NCBI GenBank assembly: GCA_033297075.1
Contig: MU858047.1
Coordinates: forward strand, 310,001 to 374,000
Source of the DNA: Rhypophila decipiens
Taxonomy: Eukaryota > Ascomycota > Sordariomycetes > Sordariales > Naviculisporaceae
Reading direction: 5' to 3'
Length of the DNA: 64,000 nucleotides
The translations under genes were made by a program, and so were the position numbers. Positions 21,001-33,334 of this stretch are shown in pieces. The notes below the pieces were generated by a model, which had not been told where the DNA came from, made no database searches, and saw only the letters and a list, made by a program, of their open reading frames with translations. Position 1 is the first letter of the stretch, and each line of letters begins with the position of its first letter.

Positions 21001-24000
21001 GTTGGATAAAGAGGGTATCACGAACCAAACTCTCGCCCGCCAGACCAACATGGACTTTATCTCTGACTTGTTCGGATTGTTTTCTCACAAAGGTATCTTT
21101 TCACTGGCCGATATCTGATTCTAAAACCCCTGGAACATAATCTCAGCCCAATTGCGTCACACATCTAAGTCACAGCATGTAAGGATCTGGTTATCTCGAC
21201 CAACTAGAGTACGGCATCAATTTCTGGAGTTGGACAGCCGCTTACACATCAGAGCACTTGGATGCTCTTTGGCCAGAGATAACATCTACACTTTTTACCA
21301 GCTTATTTACTGGCTTCTTCCTTGCCTCGTTATCTCTCTGTGTAGCTGAATGAATGCCCGTGGCGGTGAAACCAGCAACAAGCAGAACAAAGGTCAAGGA
21401 TAACTTGCACTTGTCTATCTGATAGTATCTTGGTCCAAAGCGTGGGGATTCGGCCCTGCCTGCTTGAGGCATATCTTTTCGCGTAGCCTTGACCACAGAG
21501 AACCGAGCAAGGGTCGCACGGTTTTTGTCGCCTTTGATAGCGATTACTGTGCAAGAGCCTCAACGCAAGGGATGCCACAAAAGGAAGCCAGTCAACAACG
21601 TTGGGTCACCCAGCATATCCGCCTGATAGGCGTCATCACATATTCAGGGTCCTTCCTGTAAGTTTTCGGATTAAGAGTATGTTTGGTTTGGAATTTTTGC
21701 TTGCCATGTTTGAGCAAGCAGCATGAGTCAGTCAGTTTATTCCCTCATTCAGTTGGTTCAAACTCCCACCTTCAAACTGTTACCATTTTAAATGCGCAAC
21801 TGACTCGGGAGGACTTGCCATATCCATCATCAAACTCGGGCAATCCGGATAGCTAGACTGAGATCCTGTCGACGATCACCCGGTCCGTCCCCACCTCCCG
21901 AGTTCCCCTCCCCTCATCACCCTGCTCCGTTTCTCCCACGTGGCCCGGACGGATCGTAAAGATACTGCATGAACTAAACTCGGCAACCAACGCCCACCCA
22001 CGCATGCCCTTCATTGATGCTTTGGGGACAAAGTGAAAAAGAATGCCTGAATAATACGCATCACGATGTTGACGCCCAATCTACGTGCTTCTCCCTCAGA
22101 AAGCAAAAACAAACTTGTCGTTTGGTGCTCCTTTCCCGTAACTCTCACCCCACCAGACCTCCACGGAGGAGGCTTGACGGCTAAAACGCCAACCGCGGAA
22201 GGCCCAGCTTGCATCCCGATCGCCAGCCACTTTCCCACCACCTCCTACCGACATCACTCGGCCTGAAACTACTCATTTTGTGGACAAAAATGTTTGGGGG
22301 TAACTGTGGGAGAAATAGCAGGACGGACAGCCTCATGAACCTCCTCCGAACATCGCTGAGATCTTGCCCAAGGTGAAATCTAGGTAGTGACAGGATCTTC
22401 CTTGTGTGCCTTGTTAAATGTAGTTTCATGTCTAATCTCTCGTAATACCTCATTATCTCTCTCTTTTTCCCGGGTATCTCGGTACCTACCCATATCTCAG
22501 TACATACAGTACCATATTCTTATCTCTAAGTCGTGTCATCGGGCGGTTATCAGTCTGCTCTTCTGCCGCTTACCTTCCCGTTACCGTGCAATCAACAACA
22601 AGCGAGCGAGAAAACAAGCCGCTCGTCCCAGCATCCAACAACAAGCATTCAAATTGTCGTCGAAAAGGCCTCTCTAATCCGAGTCGTAAACTGAACTGAA
22701 TGATGGTGTCCATTGGAGCCTCAAACCCGACAGGGGTATTCACGACTCTGTTCCGGCCGGGTAGGGTGTCCTTTATCTCTTTTTTTGGGCTTCTTGATCT
22801 TCAATATCAGAGGAGGTAGTATTCTCAACCCGCATATTTTCTCGTTCTCGTATGTATGTAGTCGTAGTGGGTATCCGTCCCATCAGTGCCCATCACATGT
22901 GGTGTAGTGGGTGGGTGGTAGGTAGTGTACATACGGAACGGATAGTAGCCAGTCTTGAGACCGGTATGTTTATGCAAAGAATAGGTACCGTATCTATATC
23001 GGTAGTCCGTACAGCTACGACTCGGATATATTGCTCCCAGCACAGGCAACGTATATTATCCGTTACACGTCGTATAATATAACGACAGACAGACGTGATC
23101 CGCACAAGATTGCAGTGCAGGTAGACGAGGACCTTGATTTCGGAACGAGAGAAGAGGAGAGGCAATTCCAAAAGAATGGAAGCTTGTGTCCCTACGCAAG
23201 GAGAACAGAGAGATGGAGAGGAAATAAGACAAAATAAAAAGCCCGCAACTTGTGTAAAACCAACCTGCCCCACTACCCATGTCAGAAACGGGCGGCCGGG
23301 AGTTTCCGCGCTCCGCTCCGCCCGCCCCAACGACCGTTATTATGGAGTCAGTCAGGTACGAGCGGGTGTTCGGGAAGTGCGGATACTAACTCAAGGTTTT
23401 GATACCTTACTTTTTGCTTGAGAAGATCCTCTTTGCTGCTTATAAGGCTGAGGAGGTCTCGGTATGTAAATCTCTACCTTGGCTGACTGATTGCGCGGTT
23501 GCAGTTGACAGTCCCTCCCGATGCTTGGGTTATGTGAGATGATTCCTTTTATGTGAATGATAGTGGTCGAAAGAAGAGGTAATCACTGTTCATATTTGAT
23601 ATTTCCAACGAAGCTAATAATTATGGTGAAAATTTTTCCATCCACGAGAGAAGGACCAGCTTGCTATCCACAGTTCTAATAAGCAGTTCTTGAGCATCAT
23701 GAGTTCGCCGACGTGGGAATAGCGCCCCACCAGGACAAGCCAGATCGGTGCAATTACCTAATGGCGGGTGTACGATTTAGCATGCGATTTCAGCCCCCGA
23801 TCGCGAAAGGGCAAGGGGTGGGTGGTGTGGGATGTACATACTCCGGGTGGCTGAAATACAAATTGCCATCTACGGATACACTACTGTATCTCTTGGATGC
23901 CAAAACCGATAAAAGACGTGACATGGAAACGAGCACATTTCGTTTTGTGCAAACCCAAAATCGCTGTGTCACTTTGTCAGCTATCTTGCAACCACTGAAG

Positions 24001-27000
24001 GGTCTCTGTATACCCGTATTTCACAAACCAGCCCCCATCACCAACCCGAAGCAGCGCTTTATCGGCATACCTTGCAGCCCTGTCAAATTTCTGGCCGCGT
24101 TAACCCCGAGATGCCAGTCATAGTACAGCAGTGAGACTTTATGTCCAGGCGCTGATGCTTCAAGCAAGCCACTTTGATATGCAGTTATGCACCGTGTAAC
24201 TCCCAATGAGCTAGGCCAAGATCCCCGTTGGCCAGATAAGGCCAAGCTGGAGACGGCAAGCGGAAGGATTTTGTAGCTCTGGGAGCCTCTTTTGAGCGAC
24301 GTCTCATCCAGGAACAGCAGGTGTCCCTGTCCTTTTGCGGCTCACCGTGATGAAGCGGTCAATGCAGAGCTCAGTCCTCCAACGAAAGAAAGAACTTCTC
24401 GTGGCATGATCTGTGGGTATCAGCCGAGGGCCAAAAGGCTGTCGTGCCGTGTCGCAGAATCCGGCTTGCCCACATGCGTCCAGATAAGAACGTCATTGGG
24501 CGAATGTAGGGGCTGACCAATAGGAAGCCACGCCTTAGACATCGTGAGCAACAGCACGCAAATTCGTTGGTCCAAGGCGTGAGCCCTTCCAAAAGGCGAG
24601 CTTCCACTTGGCGGGAGGCCAGCTGGTATTGATGATCATGGCGGAGAAGACACCGGCTGGCCAGCGAAATTACTGGTTGAGCTCGGCTCAGTATATATCA
24701 TAGGTAGGCATGCCTTTTCTCAGGCTTGCCGGTGACACCAGCCGGGTCAACCCACGACGGATCGTTGCACTCTGTAACCCGTAGCAGGCCCGCAAGTTCT
24801 CGGTGACGCTCTCAGCGAGCGGCACAATCTATCTCGGGATCGTTTTGAGCGCTGCACGGGCCCTATCAGGTCATGTGGGGGTATCACCAAAAATGCGGCA
24901 GGTACCCGGTTCAAAGAGGTGACAGGACGGGCTATCTATCGACCGCTTAGGATAGAAAACAGCATGAGAACTGAATACCACGGATTCTTGGTGCAGTGAT
25001 GAGTCCGCTGTCGGCGGAGGCGGCATCGGCGAGGGAGATAGCAATCCTGATAACCCGTAAACGCGTCGTCTCCTGAGCTGCGCCGCAACAAGAGCCCCGT
25101 TTCCAGAAAATGATCGGACGGCAGATGCGGCGCGCTTCCTTTGGCTTATCGACGGTGCCTGGGTGCTTCTGACATGTGCTCGCAAGCCGTGTATGCCTTG
25201 GCACGGTCGTGATGGTGTGCGACAAGCGGTGAGAGGGCGTGCTGTCAAGGCCCATGGTGGGTCAGTCGTGGGCTTGCTGGTCTTTGTGCCCGAAGGAATG
25301 AGAAGAGAGCACCAGAATCAATATCAAAGTCTATGTTGAGCAGTAACGAAACATTTGTCGATCCCCGATAAGCCACCAGGATCTGGCAATGAATACCTCA
25401 CGGAGCGCAGGGGAAGGTGGTGTCACCCTGCACCCAGATACTGTTGCTGCCACATGGCGGATCAAGATGCAAACAGTCGAGAATCTTGGTAGATACCTCG
25501 GTCGTGGAAGGATTCACAGACAATAAAAGAGAAACACCAGAGCATATGGCCATATGCGGCTAGGATATCGATTCCAAGCAACAAGATATGGCGGCTTGGT
25601 CAGGTTTCGACTTGTCCGTATCTCAACTTGCGCCCAGTCGACTGCTATCCGGGCCGAAGACTGTGTGCATGATATGAGATAGCTTCAAACAGGGTGGCAG
25701 TGAGGGCAAACATCATATCCCTCTTTCCGTGATGGCCTCCGGAACCCGGGGCTGTGAGTCAGGCTTCGCTATGCGTACCCGACCGTACTGTACCTTTCAA
25801 TCCGGCACATATGTTCAAATTCTACCCAGTGACGCTCGCCCTGCGCGGTTAATTGTCACTATCATAGCAATTGTGTGGTTTAGGTGTCACCGAAGGGTCC
25901 CGCTGATGATAATGGTCCGTCGAATGGGAAGTGATCGGCAGCTCGGTCTGTCGATAGACTACTGCGCAGCATGGAATCGAGACAAGCGAGGACTCGTTGT
26001 ATTTTGCCCCTTTGCCTTTTCCGAACCAAGGCGGCGCCCCTCATACAGGTATAAGTACCAAGTCCATTTTGGTAGGATCTCGTTGGTGACGTCGAAATCC
26101 TTCTCTTGGATGATTGGAGATGCTTGGCTTTGCCGGCTCGGCGGCCCTGGAACGGAGTCTTGGAAGGTCTTGGCCGCTCGAGAAGGAACTGTGGAAGAAG
26201 AAGTGGATGCCTGAGCCCTAAGGCTGCAAACGCTTATCTTGGACCCCCACCATCGCCCTCGTCATCCATGTGGCTCGCCGCATTTTCCACACCACCATCC
26301 CTGTCTGAAAAGGCCCGTCCGACCGTAGCCCCGTGTCACTGCCCGATAAAGTCGCAGATTCTTGTCGTCCAGACTGCTTCCTTATTCGCAGGACCGTGAC
26401 CCCTTTTGATTGAAGAAGCACTGACCCTTTCAGTGGGTCTCTCTTTTTTGGGTCCAACGGGCGGGACTTGGATGGCGTGCGATGGACCCTGCCTCGATCA
26501 ATCATGGATAGAAATCCTTGATGTTGGGGTTGTCGTTTGGAATTTCGAGCTGGAAAGAGCGTCGTCAGCAGTTGAGGGTCGAGAAGAGTGGCCGAAGTGG
26601 TGGAGCTAGTTTTTGCAGCTGTTCGTGGTTGCTCCCCACCTGCCCACGTTCGAAAGCAAGTGGAAGGGCATTTGGCGAGCTCTTCCGCTTCGAGATGTTG
26701 GAGAATGGCGAGATGTCGCCTTCCCACTGCCTCTGCCCGCCGCTGTCACGCTGTCACGCTGTGTGTTTGTCAAACCCACCCTTCACTCCACTTCTTCCCT
26801 CCTACCCACCTCTAGCGATCTCTCGTCCTCTCCACATCCCACCGTTCTCCCACTCTTCATAAAATATTTTTTCTTCTCCAATGCATCGTCACACCGAATA
26901 GCACAGCGCCTCGGTAATGTAGCTGCTTTCGGTACCTCACCAGAGGTAGCGATGGGAATACAGCATTCGGTAGAGTACATTGCCGCATTGTCCAGGCAGA

Positions 27001-28596
27001 TGAAAACCATTCCTCCTCATGGATCCAGCTGTGATGTATTCCGTGCTTGGCCCATGATGAGCGTGTCAACTTGTCAAGCCAGGTCCTGCCTGCGTCGTGC
27101 TGCCCATCCCTTTATCAGTGATTGCGGGACGAACCATCAAGCGCTCTTTCCGGCCCGGCTTGACCCATAATTGCCCCAAGAGTGCAAGCATCCATCAGGA
27201 CAAAAAAGGATGGACAGGGGGAAGGGGGCAGGTACCGTTACCCCCGTATCTACTTGCTCGTGGACCGTACCGAGGATCTTATCCTCTTTGTCTCAGAGGG
27301 GGCGGCCTAGTGCGGGCGCATGAGAGCAGTGAGGTAAGAGGTACCTCTGGTGCCCATGGTACTTGACATACCCTTGCCAATACCACAAAACCGCCGTCCT
27401 GTGCCTATCAGTACCCCAGGTCGCAATTTATCCCTCTCAAATCATCAACCTCCGTACTGCGACCTCTATCTTTTCAATCCCTCCAGACCAGTCCTCCTTG
27501 TTTCTGCTGCAACTGTCGACCAGCTCGCCTTGTGCCCTTATTAACTTTTCGTTCCTATCTTTTTTCCTACTTGGCCGCTCTAATCTGTAGCATTGTTTTT
27601 CTTCTGATTTTATTCGCTACACTGCCAACTCCAGCCCTCCTTGTGTGCTGAAACCCAAGCCTATCTATCTATCGCCCGGGAATTCGCACTTCTTCCCAGA
27701 GCACACACGCCACGCTCCTCTCAGCGCCTCGATATTGGAGCATCGCGGTTCACGATACATTGTTATCGGGGGCCTGGAACCTTGCACCACTAACAGCTCA
27801 CGTCTTATATACATCATACGCCGTGCGTGTCGCTGCGTAGACTACTTATCTGCGCCACGACGGGAGAGTGAAGCGTCTGTCTTGTCCACGGTCACATCCT
27901 TCCCAGGGGCGTATCAAGACCACGATACCGGACGCTGCACCCTCACTCGCTGCCTATCAAGACGCCCCCTCCCAGTGACCCATTCCCATATCTGGGTCCC
28001 AGGTCTCAGATCCACCGCCAGACCAGATTTAGATTCCGTGCCAGAATTCGACCGAAGCCGCCCCCGTTTGTTGGCTTCTTTGCACCTTAAGTTACCTCCC
28101 GGTACTGCCTTGTCGCCCGTTATCTCTCGATCCCTGGACCTCTGATCTCTCCCTCCACGTGTACTTCCGTACTCAGACCCAAACACCATCCCTTGTTTGC
28201 CTTGTTCCAACACTTGGACGCACACATCCTGGACGTCTGGAAATCTTGCGGCCGCAAGGGTTTGTCTCTGGACCATTGGAAGATAAACATATCAACAGAG
28301 CCTCCCCGGCACGATAACCGCATCCCACCGTTCCCGGGTTCCACTTATCCTGTCCAGGTTCCAAGTCAGCGCGTGGATAACCACATAAGTTTCACCTCAC
28401 CCGACCGTTCTGGCTCTACTCCCTTTCTGAACTCTCCTCCCGCCATGCTTGATTTCCGGTAGCGCTTGTGTCGTTAGGTCGTCGTGTTATTCCACCGTTA
28501 CAAAGGCCAAGACCCAAGAGCATCTCACCCACCACTTCGTCTTGAACCTTTTTATCAAGAACCCCGATACATGGGACTGCACTGATCGATACCATC
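18056..28596. other. 10.5 kb region without a supportable gene
   Basis: This long stretch lies between two diverging genes. Its open frames are short, many start at non-ATG codons, and their products are rich in Cys, Ser, Arg and His as expected from random reading. I found no transposase, reverse transcriptase, tRNA or rRNA. The last 1.2 kb (27.4-28.6 kb) is pyrimidine-rich and is probably the long promoter and leader of the coiled-coil gene at 28597. Non-coding transcripts or short multi-exon genes could be hidden here. Confidence 0.5.
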
Positions 28597-30180
28597 ATGT
28601 CGGCACAGTCGTCGCCATCGCCGTTGCAGGTGCCAGCCAGCGACCCAACAGACGAGTCCAAGATGCCCAAAGGACATTGCCGTTACATCTTGCTCCTTCC
28701 CGAAATCAAGGGGCAGAGATGTGCTTGCGTTGGCTTCTCACTCAACAAAGGCATTCCCGGTGCCACTTGTGACTGTGGTCACCTGGCCTGCTTCCACACC
28801 AAGGAGCAAGAGACGCCGAGTGACCAGAAACAGGAACTGGAACTTCTCAGGAAACGGATTCAGCAGCTCGAGGACCACCTCTCCAAAGGGAACGAAGATG
28901 TGCTGCATGGCGTCGTCGCGAGGTTGAATGAGGTGGAAGAACATGTAGAAAAGAGCAGGGAAGAATTCACCGAGCAGATAAAGGGGACTTACCGGAACGT
29001 CAGCATAAGTTGGCGCTCCATCGAGCAGGTGGAACGCAAAGGCCAGCAACATGACGAACAGCTTCGGCAGATTTATGACAAGTTGAGCGACCACGACCAA
29101 AAGATTCAGCGGTTACAGGCGGCACAGATGGAACTTCAGGATGCGGACCTCAGCTTGGAGGAGAGGATCGAGAACTTGACAGAGACCATTGAGGAACAAG
29201 AGGAGGAGGACTACCTGGCGAGAACAAGAGCTCAGCGTCCACGCAGAAGATCAACATCCGATACCTCGCGTCCAAACCTCCCTTTAGGCCCTTTAGGGGT
29301 TCGGGGCGCCCCTTTAGACGCGTATCCATGTCCCCGACGATCACCGACGACCCGGCCCAAGGTCCCCGGCCGTGGCGAAGGCTTCGCCGCCGACGGTACA
29401 CTAGTTCCCCTCATCTTGAAGCCGCTTCCGGCTTCTGCACGGTCCACTGGCGCTTGGACGGTGCATATTTCGCTCCTTCCCCATGCTCTTGTGCCGATGC
29501 CGTTCGAGCGGAATACCAACGCATACCAACGATGTCTCTCTCGTGGTCTCCACCAGGTCGTGGTCGTCAACGGACCCGACGCCCAGTCATTCACCACGGC
29601 GGTCGAGAAGGCCTTCGGCAGCATCTTGAAGGGACGCGCGTGGATGCCTTTGCAGGCCAAGCTCTGCGACGCCGAGTCACTCCAGGGCCTCCCCATGCTT
29701 CGGCAGCTCGATCCCCAACTCGTTGATTGCGAGTATGACCAGGAGTTTCTGCGCAAGCACGCCGCCGTGTGCGACGCCGGAGGCATGATAGACTCTCTAT
29801 ACATCGCCATGCGACGACATACCATTTCGTGGCACATGTTGAAACATGCCCCAGTATTCATGCACGGCCTAGAGAAAGCCTGGGAGTATGATGCTTTGCT
29901 CGACGCTGCCGACATCTACACTGGCAATGGTACCGTTGACGACGGGGAACGACCGGCGGCAGGGGCCATCACAACAGTGTTGCCAGTATCATCCTTGAAG
30001 CGCCCGATCAACGAAGTCTCTCGCTCGAATAGCTTTGGCTCGGCCTCGGCGCCGAGTCTTGACAACGACGGTCCCAGATGCTCAAAACGACCATGCCCGG
30101 TCTCGGCTCCGGCAACAAGCACAGGTACAGGCGCTGGCGCCATCGTCGAGATGAGGCGACGCGGCGTCGAGACTGCTTGA
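28597..30180 (+). CDS. Cys/His-cluster plus coiled-coil protein, function unknown
   Basis: Single exon of 527 residues from an ATG in fair context (CATCATGT). Residues 27-70 contain a compact Cys/His cluster: GHCRYILLLPE, RCACVGFSLNK and CDCGHLACFH. Cysteines 28, 42, 44, 58, 60 and 65 and histidines 62 and 67 could bind a metal such as zinc. Residues about 73-215 form a long heptad-rich coiled coil (ELELLRKRIQQLEDHLSKG..LSLEERIENLTETIEEQEEE). A basic, Arg/Pro-rich hinge follows (RPRRRSTSDTSRP). The C-terminal part (about 275-430) looks globular and contains WTVHISLLPH and RGLHQVVVVNG. The tail holds a possible nuclear signal (KRPCP, MRRRG). The layout suggests a nuclear dimeric regulator or adaptor, but this is inference and I do not recognise the family. 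The gene stands alone after a 10.5 kb gap. Confidence 0.85.
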   Translation: MSAQSSPSPLQVPASDPTDESKMPKGHCRYILLLPEIKGQRCACVGFSLNKGIPGATCDCGHLACFHTKEQETPSDQKQELELLRKRIQQLEDHLSKGNEDVLHGVVARLNEVEEHVEKSREEFTEQIKGTYRNVSISWRSIEQVERKGQQHDEQLRQIYDKLSDHDQKIQRLQAAQMELQDADLSLEERIENLTETIEEQEEEDYLARTRAQRPRRRSTSDTSRPNLPLGPLGVRGAPLDAYPCPRRSPTTRPKVPGRGEGFAADGTLVPLILKPLPASARSTGAWTVHISLLPHALVPMPFERNTNAYQRCLSRGLHQVVVVNGPDAQSFTTAVEKAFGSILKGRAWMPLQAKLCDAESLQGLPMLRQLDPQLVDCEYDQEFLRKHAAVCDAGGMIDSLYIAMRRHTISWHMLKHAPVFMHGLEKAWEYDALLDAADIYTGNGTVDDGERPAAGAITTVLPVSSLKRPINEVSRSNSFGSASAPSLDNDGPRCSKRPCPVSAPATSTGTGAGAIVEMRRRGVETA

Positions 30181-31730
30181 GACCGCCCTGAGCGATTATC
30201 AGTCGGAAGCTCCATTGATGACCACGAATGAATGACGCCTTGAAGAGTAAAGAGGCATTACCACGCGAGCATACCCAGGATACGTTGAACATATATACAT
30301 CTAGCCATGTTTGCTGCACCATGGAGGGTACATACCTAGAGGTGCCCAAGATGGTCATTTCCCAGACAGTTTTCCATCTCTTTCCTATTTCCCCCTTCTT
30401 TCTCGTTATATTTTCATAGACATGGGCGACTTGGTTACTTGAGGGGCTTTGTGTGAACAATTGTTTGAAGGCGCGTACCTAAACTGGGTGGAAGGACGAA
30501 ATGGACTGGCTGGTTTCATTTTCGTGGCGTTTTGGAGACTGGGCTTGGATTGTCTTGATGGAAAGTATTTCCATAATAAGAAGGGATCTCATCGGTGCCT
30601 ACTGATATCATGCTATAAGAGGGAATGCCGGTCTGTGTGATAATGAGGACTTTGGCGGGGACCTGTTACAAACATTTGTGTTGGGTAAATCATTTAGGAG
30701 GGTTTTCCTGCTTGGTGGAAAGGACTTACCTAGGTGGGTATTATAAATGGCCGCTTGCGAGGCAAGCCGGCTCCTAGAACATGAGAGGACAGTGAGTCTT
30801 TTCTAATAGAATTCCGTATTCCCCACTTCAAGCTTTCTGGTACAGTGACCTGTGGATTGGGTTTGTGCTGCGGCAGACCGGCGTGATAGGAAGGAGATCA
30901 AGGGACGGAAACTTTGATCCGTCAATTTAGGTCTTGGCCGAAGCTCTAAGTGATTGAACGACGCTCCAGATGATGAGTATTATCTTTTAGGAAAGGATAT
31001 ATATGGATTCTAGATAACTTCTGAATGAGTAGAGTCAATATATAATGATCCAAAGAAATAATGGTAGGGATTCCAGAGTGAATGTGACCTCACTTAAGCA
31101 TATCTTTGCGGGAGTGGCTTGAACTGGAGCCATACTGGGCATGAGCTCCGTTGCTCCGGACTTGACATGATCTCAACTCCGAGCATGTTTGATTTCATCC
31201 GATTTTTGGTTTCAGTATTACCACGTAAGCGGTGAGCATCTCATGTTACTCAACGCTCTTGAGTCTTGACGATCGACCCAACATTGTTATTGAGAGAAGC
31301 GTCAGCTGGCAAAGTGTTCGGCAACCGCCCGCAACTGACTGCCCCACATTCGTTCCTTCCGTCGTAAGTGGCTCGGTGCGGGTGCGCCTGCAAAAGCGGC
31401 CGGGCGCGCAGCCAGCCGCTTGCCGCGTCCCACAGCATCAGCCAGCCCAGCGCGAGATCCTCGACTTCAATTCATCCTGACATGCTCCTTGGGCAGCTCC
31501 CCGACGACTTTGTTATTCCTCCTGCGACCATCCTCGTTTTCTACAGCCCCAGAGCGCCAATCGAATTCAACATCATAACCTGCTGGACTGGTTAATTTCT
31601 ATGCTCTAAACAATTCCTGTCCCTTCGGTTTCACTTGGTCGCAACGCCAGCGCATATTTTCGCTTGCGCCCACCGCAGCCTGCCTTCCTCAACTATCCGA
31701 TCCCACCACGACCAGAGCATAATTTCAATC
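30181..31730. other. Intergenic, tandem plus-strand genes
   Basis: These 1.5 kb lie between the coiled-coil gene and the NCBP3-like gene. The first part is the likely 3' UTR. The last 400 bases are GC- and CT-rich and are the likely NCBP3-like promoter. No credible gene or RNA was seen. Confidence 0.6.
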
Positions 31731-33334
31731 ATGGATCTAGACATTGAGATGGACATTGATTATGTCCAGGATGCGCCAACTGTCCCCGAAGCATACACAC
31801 ACGACATCATTACAGGCGAGGAACAGGTTCGATTTGATTCGCCAAGTCCATAACACTGCATTGAATAGAAACTGATGGACGTCGTTCTCAGGAACCCGGC
31901 GAGATTGATGATGACGAAGTCAACAAGGGAGATGGCGATGCTGAGCTGGCTCAACAAGTCGTGCTCAACAAGGTCCACCTTCGAGGATTAGACACATTCA
32001 CTCCTGATGATATCAAGCAATACGTTGGAGAGCACTTTGGCGCCTTTGACAAGATCGAGTGGATTGACGATAGCTCTGCCAACATTGTCTTCAAATCCGA
32101 ATCGCTTGCTCAGGATGCACTCGTCAGCCTGGCAGAAATCAAGATCGACGATCCAACTCAGATGCCAGCTGGTGTTGAAGTTCGGGCCAAGCCTTCCGGC
32201 ACGAAGCCAGAGGCCCTCATTCAAGTTCGATTTGCGGTCGAGAGCGACAAGAAGGCTGCGGGAGCTGCTTCTCGCAGTCGATTCTATCTCCTCAATCCAG
32301 AATATGATCCTGAAGAGCGACGCAGGCGAGGAGAATTCAACAACAGAAAGTATCGGGACCGTGATGATGGCCGCGGTAGAGACCGACGCAACGGGAGAAG
32401 GAGAGATCAAGAGGATGACGACGAGCCACGTAATACCTTTGATGTCAACCTCTATGATGATGACCCGGAAGCACTAGCACGACGCATTCTTCAGCCTCGC
32501 CAAAGATCGCGTCGCCGGTCTCGGTCTCGGTCCCGGACCCGGACCCGGTCGCGGCGAGATTCTATCTCTAGTACATCCACGGCGTCCCCACGCCCGTCGA
32601 CTAACAAATACAGCCGGTCCAACCGCGAAAAGGAACTTTTCCCCGATCGTCGCTCACGAAGTGGCTTACAGTCCCGCAACCGGTCAGCATCACCTCTTCG
32701 AGACCGTGATGGCGATGCGCATATGGATATGGATGATGAGGCACGGCATAGTGCTGCTTTGCGCAGTCGTGAAAAGGGCCGCTCCGTCAAGGAACGTCTC
32801 TCGGCAGAAAACAGGCAACGCGAGCTCTTTCCTTCCAAGGCAGTAACCAAGGACAGTGGACCTAAAGAGCTGTTTCCCAGCAAGGTCTCGGCACCGTTAG
32901 AAGGCAAAGCGCAGATGGATCAGATGGTCGAGGCTACGACAATTTCCAGCGGTATGTGCAACCTCTCACTCGGCTATCGAACAGACGGCGTGTAAAGTGT
33001 TTCCCAGCGGCAACATTGAAAGCATCTGTCACGAATATTTCTCGTTACTTATCCTTTTTCGGCATTGAATTCAACATTGACAACAAATACAGCAAAACTA
33101 GTAGATCGGGTCACTCAGCGAGGAAGCGCTCCGGCCACGGGCTCCAGTTCGTTCAGCATTCGCGGAACAGCAAACAAGCGTAGTGCCGATCAAGGATTTA
33201 CTATCAAGGGGACGGGAACTACCGTCAAAGAACTTTTCCCGGAGAAGTTTGGTAATGCGGGTAAAGAGTTATTTGCGGAGAAACTAGAGGGTAGAGGTCG
33301 AAGACGACAGAAGGCTGAAGATCTATTTTACTGA
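31731..33334 (+). CDS. NCBP3-like nuclear cap-binding/mRNA factor with ELFP repeats
   Basis: Three exons, 31731..31826, 31892..32951 and 33093..33334, give 465 residues. Introns are 65 and 141 bases (donors GTTCGA, GTATGT; acceptors TCTCAG, ATACAG). After an acidic N-terminus, residues about 60-115 match the RRM-like domain of nuclear cap-binding protein subunit 3: VHLRGLDTFTPDDIKQYV, then IEWIDDSSANIVF, where animal NCBP3 has a WLDD core. A basic Arg/Asp region (about 130-175) and an Arg/Ser-dipeptide stretch (about 222-240) follow, typical of mRNA-processing factors. The C-terminal half carries five copies of a K/R-E-L-F-P/A-x-K/R motif starting at residues 279, 342, 357, 431 and 443. The protein ends in AEDLFY. 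Family knowledge: NCBP3 binds capped mRNA and links it to export. The same role here is inferred. Confidence 0.8.

Noticed and set aside
27645..28145. 166-codon plus-strand frame upstream of the coiled-coil gene
   Set aside because: It starts at CTG, has no donor leading in frame into the next exon, and lies in the likely leader.
28416..30460. Long minus-strand frames opposite the coiled-coil gene (for example 29915..29232)
   Set aside because: They are antisense shadows of a high-GC coding exon, and their products are Ser/Arg/Pro-rich without motifs.
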